A stretch of 47,707 bases of DNA. Origin: an uncultured Collinsella sp. GTDB taxonomy: Bacteria > Actinomycetota > Coriobacteriia > Coriobacteriales > Coriobacteriaceae. Of this stretch, positions 34,735 to 43,360 are shown one piece after another (within the stretch, counting starts at the first letter, position 1; each line of letters begins with the position of its first letter). The position numbers and the translations under genes were made by a program. The stretch covers positions 1 through 47,707 of the forward strand of contig CABUIY010000015.1 of assembly GCA_902491765.1 (NCBI GenBank), read 5' to 3'. The notes under the pieces were generated by a model that saw nothing but the letters and a program-made list of their open reading frames with translations, was not told the origin of the DNA and did no database searches.

Positions 34735-35655
34735 TTACATGAAGCCGCAGAAGCGACCGATGATGCCGACGGCGAAGAGAGCCAGGATGATGACGATCGG
34801 GCTGACCTTCTTCTTGAGGAGCTTGCAGACCAGCAGGGTCAGGCACACGGCGGCAAGGCCGGGGATGAGCTGATCGAGGTTGGCCTGAAGCGTGGTGACC
34901 TTCATCTGATCAAGGGCGGTAGCACCGACGGAGTTGTACATCGTCAGCGCTTCCTTGATACCCTCGGAACCGGAGGGCAGGCTAGCCCAGTCGATAAAGG
35001 CGCCAGCAGACTGCTTGACCGTGGAGACGATCGGGGTGAAGGAAATGGACACCCAGCGCTCGACCAGGGCGCCGATGATGAACATACCCAGGATGGAAGC
35101 GCCCTCGGTGACCTTGCCCATCAGACCACCGGAGAGGTCCTTGGCGATGGAGGAGCCGACCTTGTAGCCAAACTCCTGCGTGTACCACAGGAAAGCGTAA
35201 CGGATGATGTTCCACGCGAAGAAGAACAGCAGCGGACCGACGATGCTGCCGGACATGGCCAGGGAAGCGCCCAGAGCGCCCAGAATCGGGCGAAGGGTGA
35301 ACCAGAAGACGGGGTCACCGACGCCGGCGAGCGGGCCCATCATACCGACCTTGACGCCCTGGATGGCGACATCATCGATCGGAGCACCGTTGGCGCGCTC
35401 CTCCTCGAGGGCGAGGGTGACGCCAATGACGGGGGCGGAAACATAGGGGTGGGTGTTATAGAACTCCAGGTGGCGCTTAAGAGCGGCAATCTGGTCATCC
35501 TTGCTGGTGTAGAGCTTCTTGATCGCAGGGATCATTGCGAAGCACCAGCCGCCGTTCTGCATACGCTCGTAGTTCCACGAGCCCTGAAGGAACTGATGAC
35601 GGAAGCAAACCTTCTTGCGGTCAGCCTTGGTGAGCTGAATCTTGTTCTCTGCCAT
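34735..35655 (-). CDS. manZ: PTS mannose-family EIID
   Basis: A membrane subunit of a mannose/fructose/sorbose-family PTS, forming the transport complex with EIIC. At 306 aa it has normal length: soluble N-terminal part with FRHQFLQGSWNYERMQNGGWCFAMIPAI, GVKVGMMGPLAGVGDPVFWFTLRPI (the family signature), and C-terminal hydrophobic segments (LAAVCLTLLVCKLLKKKVSPIVIILALFAVGIIGRF). ATG 35655 follows GGAGGGGAG; a GTG nine bases upstream is less likely. It lies about 16 nt after manY. Confidence 0.96.
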   Translation of the reverse strand: MAENKIQLTKADRKKVCFRHQFLQGSWNYERMQNGGWCFAMIPAIKKLYTSKDDQIAALKRHLEFYNTHPYVSAPVIGVTLALEEERANGAPIDDVAIQGVKVGMMGPLAGVGDPVFWFTLRPILGALGASLAMSGSIVGPLLFFFAWNIIRYAFLWYTQEFGYKVGSSIAKDLSGGLMGKVTEGASILGMFIIGALVERWVSISFTPIVSTVKQSAGAFIDWASLPSGSEGIKEALTMYNSVGATALDQMKVTTLQANLDQLIPGLAAVCLTLLVCKLLKKKVSPIVIILALFAVGIIGRFCGFM

Positions 35656-35671
35656 ATGTATCACTCCCCTC

Positions 35672-36490
35672 CTACTCGTAATCGTTCAGAATGTCGCCGA
35701 GCGGGTCGCCGGAGCCACCGCCCATGCCGCCACCCTGCTTGGCCAGATCCTTAAGGCCAAGGTAGATGAGGGCAAGGGAGATGCCGATGAGACCAAGGGC
35801 GATCAGCGTGAGCTGAGGGATGGCAGCAAGGACAAAGCCGAGGACGAAGAACGGCCAGGTCTCCTTGGTGGCCATCATGTTGATGACCATGGCGTAACCG
35901 ACGGAAGCGACCATGCCGCCGCCGACAGCCATGCCGCCGGACAGCCAGTCGGGCATAGCGTTAAGCGCGTTGGTAACGGCCTCGGCCGGGATGACGCACA
36001 GAAGCACTGCCGGGATGGCGATACGAAGGCCCTGCATGAGGATGGCAGCATACTGCCAGCGCTCGATGCCGGAGAAGTCGCCCTTCTCGGCGCAACCGTC
36101 CATGGCGTGAGCGATAGCGGTAGCAATGGTACGGCAGATCATGGTCAGGAACAGACCAGCGACCGACAGCGGGACGGCGACGGCGATAGCGGTGGTAACG
36201 GCCTTGGCCGAATCGGTGGCGCCACCGTTGAGGGCGAGCACCATGATGATCGAAGAAGCGACCGAGGCCAGAGCGGCGTCAGGCGCGACAGCGGCGCCGA
36301 CGTTAGCCCAGCCAAGGGCCATCATCTGGAGCGAACCGCCCAGGAGGATGCCCTCCTGAAGGTGACCGGTTACGAGACCGATAAGCGTGCATGCCACGAG
36401 CGGCTGATGGAACTGGAACTCATCCAGAATGCCTTCCATACCGGCAAGCAACGCGACAATCGCAACAAGCAGAATAGTGATTGCAGACAT
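35672..36490 (-). CDS. manY: PTS mannose-family EIIC
   Basis: The polytopic transport subunit (272 aa) that forms the sugar path together with EIID. It begins MSAITILLVAIVALLAGMEGILDEFQFHQPL, the usual family start, and includes GLVTGHLQEGILLGGSLQMMALGWANVGAAVAPDAALA, where sugar and EIID contacts lie. The C-terminus is Gly-rich and ends DPLGDILNDYE. AAAGGAGGG at 8 nt before the ATG is near ideal. It is the middle gene of manX-manY-manZ. Confidence 0.96.
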   Translation of the reverse strand: MSAITILLVAIVALLAGMEGILDEFQFHQPLVACTLIGLVTGHLQEGILLGGSLQMMALGWANVGAAVAPDAALASVASSIIMVLALNGGATDSAKAVTTAIAVAVPLSVAGLFLTMICRTIATAIAHAMDGCAEKGDFSGIERWQYAAILMQGLRIAIPAVLLCVIPAEAVTNALNAMPDWLSGGMAVGGGMVASVGYAMVINMMATKETWPFFVLGFVLAAIPQLTLIALGLIGISLALIYLGLKDLAKQGGGMGGGSGDPLGDILNDYE

Positions 36491-36508
36491 ATATCGGACC
36501 CTCCTTTA

Positions 36509-37498
36509 CTATGCTTGAGCGGCCAGTTCGGCCTTAGCTTTCTTCAACATGGCGTCGAGATCCTCGGAGGAATCCGAAGGAACCTTGCGGACCTCGAACT
36601 TGACGCCCTTGGCCTTGAGGGCCTCGAGAGTCTTAACGTCATCATCGCCCATAGCGACGGCGTTGGTGACGACGACCTTGCCCTTGGAGTGAGCCATGGA
36701 ACCGATGTTGACTTCCTTGATGTCGACACCGGCCTCGATGGCCTTGAGCAGATCCTGCGGGTTCTCAAAGAGCAGCATGGCCTTGGTGTCACCAAAGCGT
36801 GTGTCCTTGACGACCTCGGCCATCTTCTTGATGGGCACGACGTTGGCATGGACTCCCGGAGGGGCAGCCTGCTCGATCATGGTCTTGCGGAGCTCGTCGT
36901 GAGCAACGCCGTCGGAAACCACGATGATGCGGTTGGGGTTGATCTGCTTGGTCCACGTGGTGGCCACCTGACCATGCAGCAGACGGGTGTCGATACGGAC
37001 GTGGGCGATCTTGATGTGCCCGTCGCCGATGACCGTTCCCGGAGGGATGGCGCCTGCAGGAGCAGCGGCGGCCGCAGCCGGCTTCTTCTCCTCGGGCTCC
37101 AGAGACTCGGGCTTGACACGCACGCCAGCCTTAGCCTCAGTCACGAGATGTTTTGCGATCGCATGTGCAGTGTTCTTTGCGTCAAAGCGCTGCGAATATG
37201 CCTCGATGAGCATAGGCAGGTTGACACCGGTGACGATAGCCCAGGAATCGTGGCCCTCGATGAGCCCGCTGATCTGGTTGAACGGCGTGCCGCCCCACAG
37301 ATCAACGAGGAAGAGCACCTGCTCCTGGTCCTCGAAGGAAGCGACTGCTTCCTCGACCTTGGCACGGAAATCGTCGGGGCCCATGCTCGGCTCGAGCGAG
37401 ACCACGGCAACAGACGGCTGATCGCCAAAGACCATCGAGCCCGTCTGCTTGATTCCAGCTGCCAAGTCCCCGTGGCTAGCAAGAACAATACTTACCAT
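36509..37498 (-). CDS. manX: PTS mannose-family EIIAB
   Basis: A cytoplasmic two-domain phosphocarrier (329 aa). The EIIA domain (1-120) has His9 in MVSIVLASHGDLAAG and the LVDLWGGTPFNQ motif. A charged and Ala-rich hinge (about 125-155) leads to the EIIB domain with His175 in VRIDTRLLHGQVATTW. It takes phosphate from HPr and passes it to mannose, glucose, fructose or an amino sugar entering through EIIC/EIID; the exact sugar cannot be told. ATG 37498 has AAAAAGGAGG at 7 nt; a GTG directly before it is an alternative. First gene of the operon, with a 400-nt upstream control region. Confidence 0.96.
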   Translation of the reverse strand: MVSIVLASHGDLAAGIKQTGSMVFGDQPSVAVVSLEPSMGPDDFRAKVEEAVASFEDQEQVLFLVDLWGGTPFNQISGLIEGHDSWAIVTGVNLPMLIEAYSQRFDAKNTAHAIAKHLVTEAKAGVRVKPESLEPEEKKPAAAAAAPAGAIPPGTVIGDGHIKIAHVRIDTRLLHGQVATTWTKQINPNRIIVVSDGVAHDELRKTMIEQAAPPGVHANVVPIKKMAEVVKDTRFGDTKAMLLFENPQDLLKAIEAGVDIKEVNIGSMAHSKGKVVVTNAVAMGDDDVKTLEALKAKGVKFEVRKVPSDSSEDLDAMLKKAKAELAAQA

Positions 37499-37824
37499 CA
37501 CATAACCTCCTTTTTGTCTACGTATTTCCTACACGACATGAAAGGAGTATACCTGTTTGGATTGTGGAATTATAGCTAAATTCGCAAAAGGTTGGATTAT
37601 TTGTTTAAACGTCTAGGTTTGTTACAAGTTGATTACGTTACTGCTTTTTGACTCATTACACGACAAGGCGTCGCTCATCAAGCTATGTATTTTATAGATA
37701 CAAGCAAGCTGTTCATTAATATCGATATTAAGCAAGTGCGAATGTGCTCGTACTGTCACTATTTTGTTTAAACAGACATGGCTTGACTATTTGCACGACT
37801 TATGCTCAACAAAACTACTCAAAA
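37499..37824 (-). promoter_or_regulatory. Upstream control region of the mannose PTS operon
   Basis: An AT-rich, gene-free stretch. On the minus strand TATAAT (37569-37574) and TATACT (37546-37551) are -10 candidates, and TTGATG-17-TAATGA appears further upstream. A perfect 16-nt palindrome TTAATATCGATATTAA is at 37716-37731. TTTGTTTAAAC, with palindromic core GTTTAAAC, occurs twice, at 37600-37610 and 37763-37773. These look like operator sites, but no regulator gene lies next to the operon. No sigma-54 GG-N10-GC promoter of LevR/ManR type was seen. Confidence 0.4.
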
Positions 37825-37893
37825 AAGTTGCGGTGAAATAGTTCTTGTTTAAGAGTCAGAAGGCTGGATTTAGGAACTATTTCACCGCAACTT
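37825..37893. repeat. AGTTGCGGTGAAATAG palindromic repeat, copy 2
   Basis: A perfect 20-bp inverted repeat, AAGTTGCGGTGAAATAGTTC (37825-37844) with its complement at 37874-37893. The tip of the stem is GTTC/GAAC instead of GGGA/TCCC in copies 1 and 3, a paired change. It lies 11 nt beyond the hypA stop codon. Confidence 0.85.
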
Positions 37894-37903
37894 ATAGGGG
37901 ATC

Positions 37904-38332
37904 CTAGACGATGTGGAGTGGGTTGGCGGCGTCGACGGCATCGGGCGCGTCGAAAGGGCCGTCGGGGGCAGCGCCTGCCGGATCCTCTTCGGGGGTCTCG
38001 ATCTGTTTGATCATTACCTCTTGGCCCTGCAGCAAATAGGTCTCGCCGCTACCGCAATGGGGACAGGCCTTGCCGTGCTCGACCGTCGCGTAGTCGCAGC
38101 CACACGCCTCGCAATGTGTCACGGCCTCAACGGGCTCCACGATAAGCTCTGCACCCTCGGTGATGGGCTTTTTATCTGCCGCCCAGCGCCAAGCGTCGAG
38201 TAGCAAGTCGGGAACGACGCCCGAGACCTCGCCCAGCAGCAGCGTGACGCTCGAAACGCGACGCACGCCATTGGCGCGCGCCACGTTCTCGACATCGCGA
38301 ATGATGTGATAGACGATTCCCAATTCATGCAA
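37904..38332 (-). CDS. hypA: Hydrogenase/urease nickel incorporation protein HypA
   Basis: A nickel chaperone that, with HypB, delivers nickel to [NiFe]-hydrogenase. The start is set by function: HypA needs His2 to bind nickel, and a TTG at 38332 is followed at once by HELGIVYHII, with AAAGGG 8 nt upstream. Starting at an upstream ATG would bury this histidine. The zinc site is CEAC (C-x2-C) and CPHC. The family core ends near residue 115; about 27 extra acidic and Ala/Pro-rich residues follow (DPAGAAPDGPFDAPDAVDAA), with no His-rich storage tail. It is downstream of the large iron-sulfur flavoprotein gene, and no hydrogenase or other hyp gene is in the window. Confidence 0.92.
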   Translation of the reverse strand: MHELGIVYHIIRDVENVARANGVRRVSSVTLLLGEVSGVVPDLLLDAWRWAADKKPITEGAELIVEPVEAVTHCEACGCDYATVEHGKACPHCGSGETYLLQGQEVMIKQIETPEEDPAGAAPDGPFDAPDAVDAANPLHIV

Positions 38333-38377
38333 GGCGAAACCCTTTCTGCAGAGGTTGATTCGATGCAAACTCAAAGC

Positions 38378-38413
38378 AAGGGGACGACGAGATCTAGTCT
38401 GCGCCGTCCCCTT
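38378..38413 (-). terminator. Hairpin between the flavoprotein gene and hypA
   Basis: AAGGGGACG pairs with CGTCCCCTT (38378-38386 with 38405-38413), 16 nt after the flavoprotein stop codon. The T-tract is poor, so it may be a weak or partial terminator, leaving some transcription into hypA. Confidence 0.45.
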
Positions 38414-38428
38414 ACCCGCCATGGCTAC

Positions 38429-41206
38429 CTATTTACGACCAAATTTAATCTTGATGGCACGCTTTAGAGCATACTTGCCAAGGCTTGGGAGCTTTTGCTC
38501 GTATTTGACCATCGTTGAGCACTCGGGGCGGTCGCGATCCAGATGGATGGCGTCGAACGCGCACTTGGTGGTGCACAGGCCGCAGCCGATGCACTTGTTG
38601 GGGTCGACGATCGAGGCGCCGCAGCCCAGGCAACGGGCGGTCTCGGCGCGCACCTGCTCCTCGGTAAAGGTCTCAACATACTCGCTAAACGGCGCAGCCT
38701 TCTCGCGTTCGCGGTCCACATACGCAACCTCGCGGCTCGCGTTGTCGTAGCTCTCGAGCACAACGTCGTCGCGGTCGAGCGCGGTGTAGCGGCGCTGATT
38801 GCGGCCGATGGTGAGCGTGGAGCCCGGCTGCACAAAGCGATGGATGGACACCGCGGCCTCGTGGCCGGCGGCGATAGCGTCGATGGCAAAGCTGGGGCCG
38901 GTGTAGACGTCGCCGCCCACAAAGATGTCGGACTCGGCGGTCTGATAGGTCTGGGGATCGGCAAGGGCACCCTGGCCGCGGCCGAGCTCCACCTTGGAGC
39001 CAGCCAGCAGGTCGCCCCACACAATGGACTGCCCGATCGACATGACGACACGATCGGCATCGACGCGGCGCAGATCGTTCTCGTCGTACTCGGGCGCAAA
39101 ACGGCCTTCGTCGTCAAAGACACGCGTGCAGCGCTTGAAGGTGATACCGCACACACGACCGGCCTCGTCCAAGTGAATCTCCTTGGGGCCCCAGCCACAG
39201 CTGATGTGAGCGCCGTCCTCAACGGCCTCGCGACGCTCCTCCTCGCTGGCGGGCATCTGGGCCTCGCTCTCCAGGCAGAACATCTCAACATGCTCAGAGC
39301 CCAGACGGCAGGCGTTGCGGGCAACGTCGATGGCCACGTTGCCGCCGCCCACCACAATGGTGCGGCCGGGCAGCGCGTCGATCTTGCCACTGTTGACCTC
39401 GCGCAAAAAGTCGACGGCCACGGCCACGTCCTCGGCATCCTCACCCGGAATACCGGCGAGGCGGCCGCCCTGGCAGCCAATGGCAACGTAGAAGGCCTTA
39501 AAGCCCTGCGCGCGCAGCTCGTCGAGCGTCACGTCTCGACCGACTTCCACGCCATAGCGGAACTCGGCACCCATCAGGCGAATGACCTCGACCTCGGCCT
39601 CGATAACATCCTTCTGCAGCTTAAAGCTGGGAATACCGTAGGTGAGCATGCCGCCCGGGTGCTCGTTCTTCTCGAATACGACGGGCTTGTAGCCCTTCTC
39701 GGCCAGATAGAAGGCACAGGACAGGCCGGCCGGACCGGCACCGATAATGGCAATCTTCTGATCGAAGCCGCCAGCGCGCGTCGGCGTCACCACAGGTGGG
39801 ACATAGCGGGTCGCGGCATCCAGATCGCGCTGGGCGATAAACTTCTTGACCTCGTCGATGGCCACGGCGGCGTCCACACGGCCGCGGGTGCAGGCATCCT
39901 CACAGCGGCGGTTGCACACACGGCCGCAGATAGCGGGCAGCGGGTTCTCGCGCTTAATGAGTGCTAGGGCCTCGTCATAGCGACCCTGAGCCGCGAGCTT
40001 CAAATAGCCCTGAACGGCAACGTGCGCGGGGCAGGCCGTCTTGCAGGGCGCGGTGCCGGACTCGTGCGTCTCGATGCGGTTGTCGTTGCGGTAGTTGGGC
40101 GACCACTTGGTGTGGTCCCACTTGGTGGCATCGGGCAACTCCTGGCGCGGATACTCGGGCACCTGTCCGCCCGCCTTCTTGCTGCAGAGCTTTTGGCCCA
40201 GCTTGGCGGCGCCGGCCGGGCAAACCTCAACGCAGCGACCGCAGGCCACGCACTTGTCCTTCTCGACCTTGGCGACATAGGCCGAGCGCGACAGGTTGGG
40301 CGTGTTGAACAGCTGCGAGGTGCGCAGGGCGTAGCACACGTTGACGTTGCAGTTGCAGATGGCGAAGATCTTGTTCTCGCCGTCGATGTTGGTGATCTGG
40401 TGCACAAATCCGTTGTCCTCGGCCTGGCGCAGGATGTCGTAGACCTCGTCGCGCGTCACGTAATGGCCGCGGTCGGTCTCGACCACGTAGTCGGCCATAT
40501 CGCCCACGGCGATGCACCAATCGGCCGGGTCGTCGGCGCAGCCCTCGCCCATCACGCGACGGCTCGCGCGGCAGCTGCAGGTACTGGCAGCATACTTACC
40601 CTCGTATTTGTCGAGCCAGTGCTCGATATGCTCAATCGGCACCGAGGTGCTCGCGGCGTCAATGGCCTTCTCGACCGGAATGACGTGCATGCCGATACCG
40701 GCACCACCGGGCGGCACCATCGGCGTGGCCTTGGACAGCGGTCCCTTGGACGCCTGCTCAAAGAACTTGGCATAGACCGGGTGCTCCTCGAGCTGGCCCA
40801 CGCGCATGTTGAGGAATTCGGCAGAGCCCGGCACCAGCATGGGCAGCACCCACTGCTTGGCGCGCTCGGGGTTTTCCCAGTTGTACTCGAGCAGGCCCGT
40901 GTAGCTCATATCGTCGAGCATCTTTTCGATATCGGCCTCGGGCATGCCGGTGAGCTTGACCATCTCGGGCAGCGTATAGGGACGGCGCATCTTCATCTTG
41001 CAGAGCACTTCGGCTTGCTCGTCGGTTGCGGCCTCGGCAAACGACCAGTACTCGTAGCCCAGCAGCTCGTCGCGATGCAGCAGACGGTTGGTGCAGTGCT
41101 CGCACAGCTTGACGATGGCCTCGCGCGGATGCTCCGGCAGCGGCGGTACAAACTCCGCGCCGATATCGGGCTCGGTGTAGCTAATTCCCGGTCCGTTGAG
41201 AATCAT
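38429..41206 (-). CDS. Large iron-sulfur flavoprotein oxidoreductase with GltD-like core
   Basis: A 925-aa cytoplasmic redox protein. N-terminal part (1-300): unrecognised domain with winged-helix-like RRPYTLPEMVKLTGMPEADIEKML and a cysteine motif CSCRASRR..C..C near 205. Then a ferredoxin motif CVACGRCVEVCP (about 318), a GltD-type helical domain with CKTACP and CGRVCNRRCEDACTRG binding 4Fe-4S clusters, FAD site IAIIGAGPAGLSC (about 487), NAD(P)H site IVVGGGNVAIDVA (about 618), and a C-terminal double cluster (CLGCGASIVDPNKCIGCGLCTTKC, about 862). Such proteins pass electrons between NAD(P)H and ferredoxin or a partner enzyme; the partner is not known. ATG 41206 follows GAAGGG. It is divergent from a TetR regulator, which probably controls it. 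Confidence 0.85.
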   Translation of the reverse strand: MILNGPGISYTEPDIGAEFVPPLPEHPREAIVKLCEHCTNRLLHRDELLGYEYWSFAEAATDEQAEVLCKMKMRRPYTLPEMVKLTGMPEADIEKMLDDMSYTGLLEYNWENPERAKQWVLPMLVPGSAEFLNMRVGQLEEHPVYAKFFEQASKGPLSKATPMVPPGGAGIGMHVIPVEKAIDAASTSVPIEHIEHWLDKYEGKYAASTCSCRASRRVMGEGCADDPADWCIAVGDMADYVVETDRGHYVTRDEVYDILRQAEDNGFVHQITNIDGENKIFAICNCNVNVCYALRTSQLFNTPNLSRSAYVAKVEKDKCVACGRCVEVCPAGAAKLGQKLCSKKAGGQVPEYPRQELPDATKWDHTKWSPNYRNDNRIETHESGTAPCKTACPAHVAVQGYLKLAAQGRYDEALALIKRENPLPAICGRVCNRRCEDACTRGRVDAAVAIDEVKKFIAQRDLDAATRYVPPVVTPTRAGGFDQKIAIIGAGPAGLSCAFYLAEKGYKPVVFEKNEHPGGMLTYGIPSFKLQKDVIEAEVEVIRLMGAEFRYGVEVGRDVTLDELRAQGFKAFYVAIGCQGGRLAGIPGEDAEDVAVAVDFLREVNSGKIDALPGRTIVVGGGNVAIDVARNACRLGSEHVEMFCLESEAQMPASEEERREAVEDGAHISCGWGPKEIHLDEAGRVCGITFKRCTRVFDDEGRFAPEYDENDLRRVDADRVVMSIGQSIVWGDLLAGSKVELGRGQGALADPQTYQTAESDIFVGGDVYTGPSFAIDAIAAGHEAAVSIHRFVQPGSTLTIGRNQRRYTALDRDDVVLESYDNASREVAYVDREREKAAPFSEYVETFTEEQVRAETARCLGCGASIVDPNKCIGCGLCTTKCAFDAIHLDRDRPECSTMVKYEQKLPSLGKYALKRAIKIKFGRK

Positions 41207-41300
41207 GGTTGTCCCTTCTCTTGCCACAGCCCGGCGAGACCGCAGCACCCCTCTTTTTTTGCAGGCCGGGCATGCCCCCATGCCGTTCACCCGCCATTAG

Positions 41301-41367
41301 TTGACATTGTGTCAAAAATAGTATTGACGAACCGTCAACAATATTCAAGACTGTTAGGCGAACGGTC
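41301..41367. promoter_or_regulatory. Tandem palindromic operators between flavoprotein and TetR genes
   Basis: Two 15-nt palindromes of the same design, TTGACATTGTGTCAA (41301-41315) and TTGACGAACCGTCAA (41324-41338), have centres 23 bp apart. A weaker third, GACTGT-N7-ACGGTC, is at 41349-41367. They lie between the two divergent starts (41206 and 41397), where promoters of both genes must be. TetR repressors usually bind such palindromes and regulate both their own and the divergent gene. The TTGACG half may double as a -35 box. Confidence 0.75.
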
Positions 41368-41396
41368 AGGCAAAAGAGGATGAAAGGCGGCAAAAC

Positions 41397-42059
41397 ATGG
41401 GCAACAACGCAGCAGATACCTCTGTGGTCGATGCCGTCCCTGCATCCGATAGCGCGGCAAAGCGCCTGACGGGCGACGAACGCCGTCGCGAGATCCTCGA
41501 TGCCGTGCGCACCGTAAGCTCCGAGTTGGGCGTGTCCCACCTATCGGTATCGGCCGTGACCAAACGAGCCGGCTGCACGCGTTCATTGTTCTACCACTAC
41601 TTTGCCGACATGGACGCCGCCGTCACCGCCGTCATGGACGAGGCGATCGACGGTTTTATCTCCGAGCTCGAGCAGTGGAATGCCAACCGCATCGTCGGTG
41701 ATATTGAGGGCGCGCTCGACACCGTCGCCCCGCTCTTTAAGCGTCTGGTCGCCAGCGGCCACGAGCTGCCGAGTACGCTCACCTCAAGCAGCGGCGCGCT
41801 CTACGGCGGCTTTTTGCACAACGTGGTTCAGCGTGTGGCTCAGTACATCTGTGACACCACCGTGGTGGATTTTGTCGCCCATCATGAGCTACGCATCGAT
41901 CATGTCTACGAGACGTTCTACACCCTCATCATGGGGTTGTTGATGTATATCCGCACGCACCCCGATGTGCCCGACGAGACGGTCAAGGAAATCATCGCCT
42001 CGACACTCCACATCGAGGGCTATACCGCCAAGTATCCGGAGCGCAAGCCCCAGGACTGA
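41397..42059 (+). CDS. TetR/AcrR-family transcriptional regulator
   Basis: A 220-aa repressor-type protein. The helix-turn-helix lies at about 24-70: RREILDAVRTVSSELG, VSHLSVSAVTKRAGCTRSLFYHYFADMDA, the typical TetR pattern. The C-terminal ligand and dimer domain is helical, with no recognised ligand signature. It sits between two operator-rich regions: divergent from the flavoprotein gene and 63 nt before a membrane-protein gene on the same strand, so all three may form one regulon. A GC hairpin (42077-42104) lies between it and the next gene. Confidence 0.9.
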   Translation: MGNNAADTSVVDAVPASDSAAKRLTGDERRREILDAVRTVSSELGVSHLSVSAVTKRAGCTRSLFYHYFADMDAAVTAVMDEAIDGFISELEQWNANRIVGDIEGALDTVAPLFKRLVASGHELPSTLTSSSGALYGGFLHNVVQRVAQYICDTTVVDFVAHHELRIDHVYETFYTLIMGLLMYIRTHPDVPDETVKEIIASTLHIEGYTAKYPERKPQD

Positions 42060-42122
42060 CGACATTTGGCCAAACTGCCCGCGATCAGAAGAGGGGCCGC
42101 GGGCGTGTGAAAGGAGAGCAGC

Positions 42123-43130
42123 ATGCTGTTCGATGTTTGGGGTAGCGATACCCTTATCCACTGGGCCGGCTGGGCCATGGTCTTTATTGGCCTCATCGTG
42201 CTCAACGAGGTCGGCCGCCGCACCAAGCTGGGCGCGGCAATCATCTTTGGCGTGGCTCCGCTGGCCATGACCATCTACTGCGCCGCCATCGCCATCGGCG
42301 TCTCGCAGGGTGCCGAGTGGGCGCTCACCAACCCCACCCATGTGTACCAGAACAGCTGGTTCCACTACGCCAAGGTATACGCGGCGCTGGCCGGCTGCTG
42401 GGGCTTCATTGCCATTAAGTACCAGTGGGGCAAGATCGGCAAGGCGCATTGGTTCCGCGCGTGGCCGTTTGTGATCGTCGCCATCAACATCATGATTGCC
42501 GTCGTGTCCGACTTCGAGAGCGCCTATCACTTCTTTGTCCTGGGCGAGTCCACCTGGGTCACCTCCGAAGGTGCTACGCAGCTGGCCGGCTGGAACAACG
42601 TGTTCAACGGCATCGCCGGTCTCATCAACATCTTCTGCATGACCGGTTGGTGGAGCGTCTACGCCTCCGAGGATCAGACCGACATGTTGTGGCCCGACAT
42701 GACCTGGGTCTACATCATCGCCTACGATATCTGGAACTTCTGCTACACCTACAACTGCCTGCCCACCCACTCCTGGTTCTGCGGCTTTGCGCTGCTGCTG
42801 GCGCCCACCGTCGCCGCCTTTATCTGGAACAAGGGCGGCTGGATCCAGAACCGCGCCTTTACGCTGGCCATTTGGTGCATGTTTGCCCAGGTGTTCCCGT
42901 ACTTCCAGGAGGAGTCCATCTTTGTGACCCACTCCACGCTCGACCCCGGCGCCGCTACCGCGGTCTCGATCGCCGCACTGGTCGCCAACGTCGCCGCGAT
43001 CATCTACATCGCCTACCGCGCCAAGAAGCTCGGCCGCAATCCCTACAAGCAGGATGTCTTTGAGGGCACCAGCGATTGGGAGAAGGCTACTGCTCGCCGC
43101 GCCAAGGTTGATTACGCGCACGCCGAGTAA
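42123..43130 (+). CDS. Polytopic membrane protein, probably DUF5692 family
   Basis: A 335-aa protein with eight or nine membrane segments, many Trp, Tyr and Phe residues near the membrane faces, and a conserved-looking core (FYHYAKVYAALAGCWGFIAIKY-like, WNNVFNGIAGLINIFCMTGWW, MTWVYIIAYDIWNFCYTYNC, FAQVFPYFQEESIFV). I associate it with DUF5692, a family without known function; that match is from memory of the pattern and not tested. AAAGGAG lies 7 nt before the ATG. It follows the TetR gene and is closed by a strong terminator. A transporter or membrane redox partner of the flavoprotein are both open possibilities. Confidence 0.78.
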   Translation: MLFDVWGSDTLIHWAGWAMVFIGLIVLNEVGRRTKLGAAIIFGVAPLAMTIYCAAIAIGVSQGAEWALTNPTHVYQNSWFHYAKVYAALAGCWGFIAIKYQWGKIGKAHWFRAWPFVIVAINIMIAVVSDFESAYHFFVLGESTWVTSEGATQLAGWNNVFNGIAGLINIFCMTGWWSVYASEDQTDMLWPDMTWVYIIAYDIWNFCYTYNCLPTHSWFCGFALLLAPTVAAFIWNKGGWIQNRAFTLAIWCMFAQVFPYFQEESIFVTHSTLDPGAATAVSIAALVANVAAIIYIAYRAKKLGRNPYKQDVFEGTSDWEKATARRAKVDYAHAE

Positions 43131-43200
43131 CGCGCCTGACGCAAGCACCGCTTGAATGTGAAGCCGCCTGGCCGACTCCGCGCTATGCAACGTATTGCAT

Positions 43201-43240
43201 GCCCCCGGAAAGCGATTTGTCCGCTTTCCGGGGGCTTTTT
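43201..43240 (+). terminator. Rho-independent terminator of the TetR-membrane protein unit
   Basis: A perfect 14-bp stem GCCCCCGGAAAGCG (43201-43214) with CGCTTTCCGGGGGC (43222-43235), 7-nt loop, then TTTTTGTTG. Confidence 0.95.
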
Positions 43241-43360
43241 GTTGTTGCGAGGATGCGGCCCAGGATGCGCTCAGGTTAAATCGGATCTTATATTTCGTAT
43301 GCGCTTTATATGGCTCCATTTTTGGGTACAGTGTTGAGCCGATATTGCATTGGGGGATAT

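Noticed and set aside
37499..37824. Sigma-54 promoter for the mannose PTS operon
   Set aside because: No GG-N10-GC element was seen on the minus strand, and no LevR-type activator gene is adjacent.
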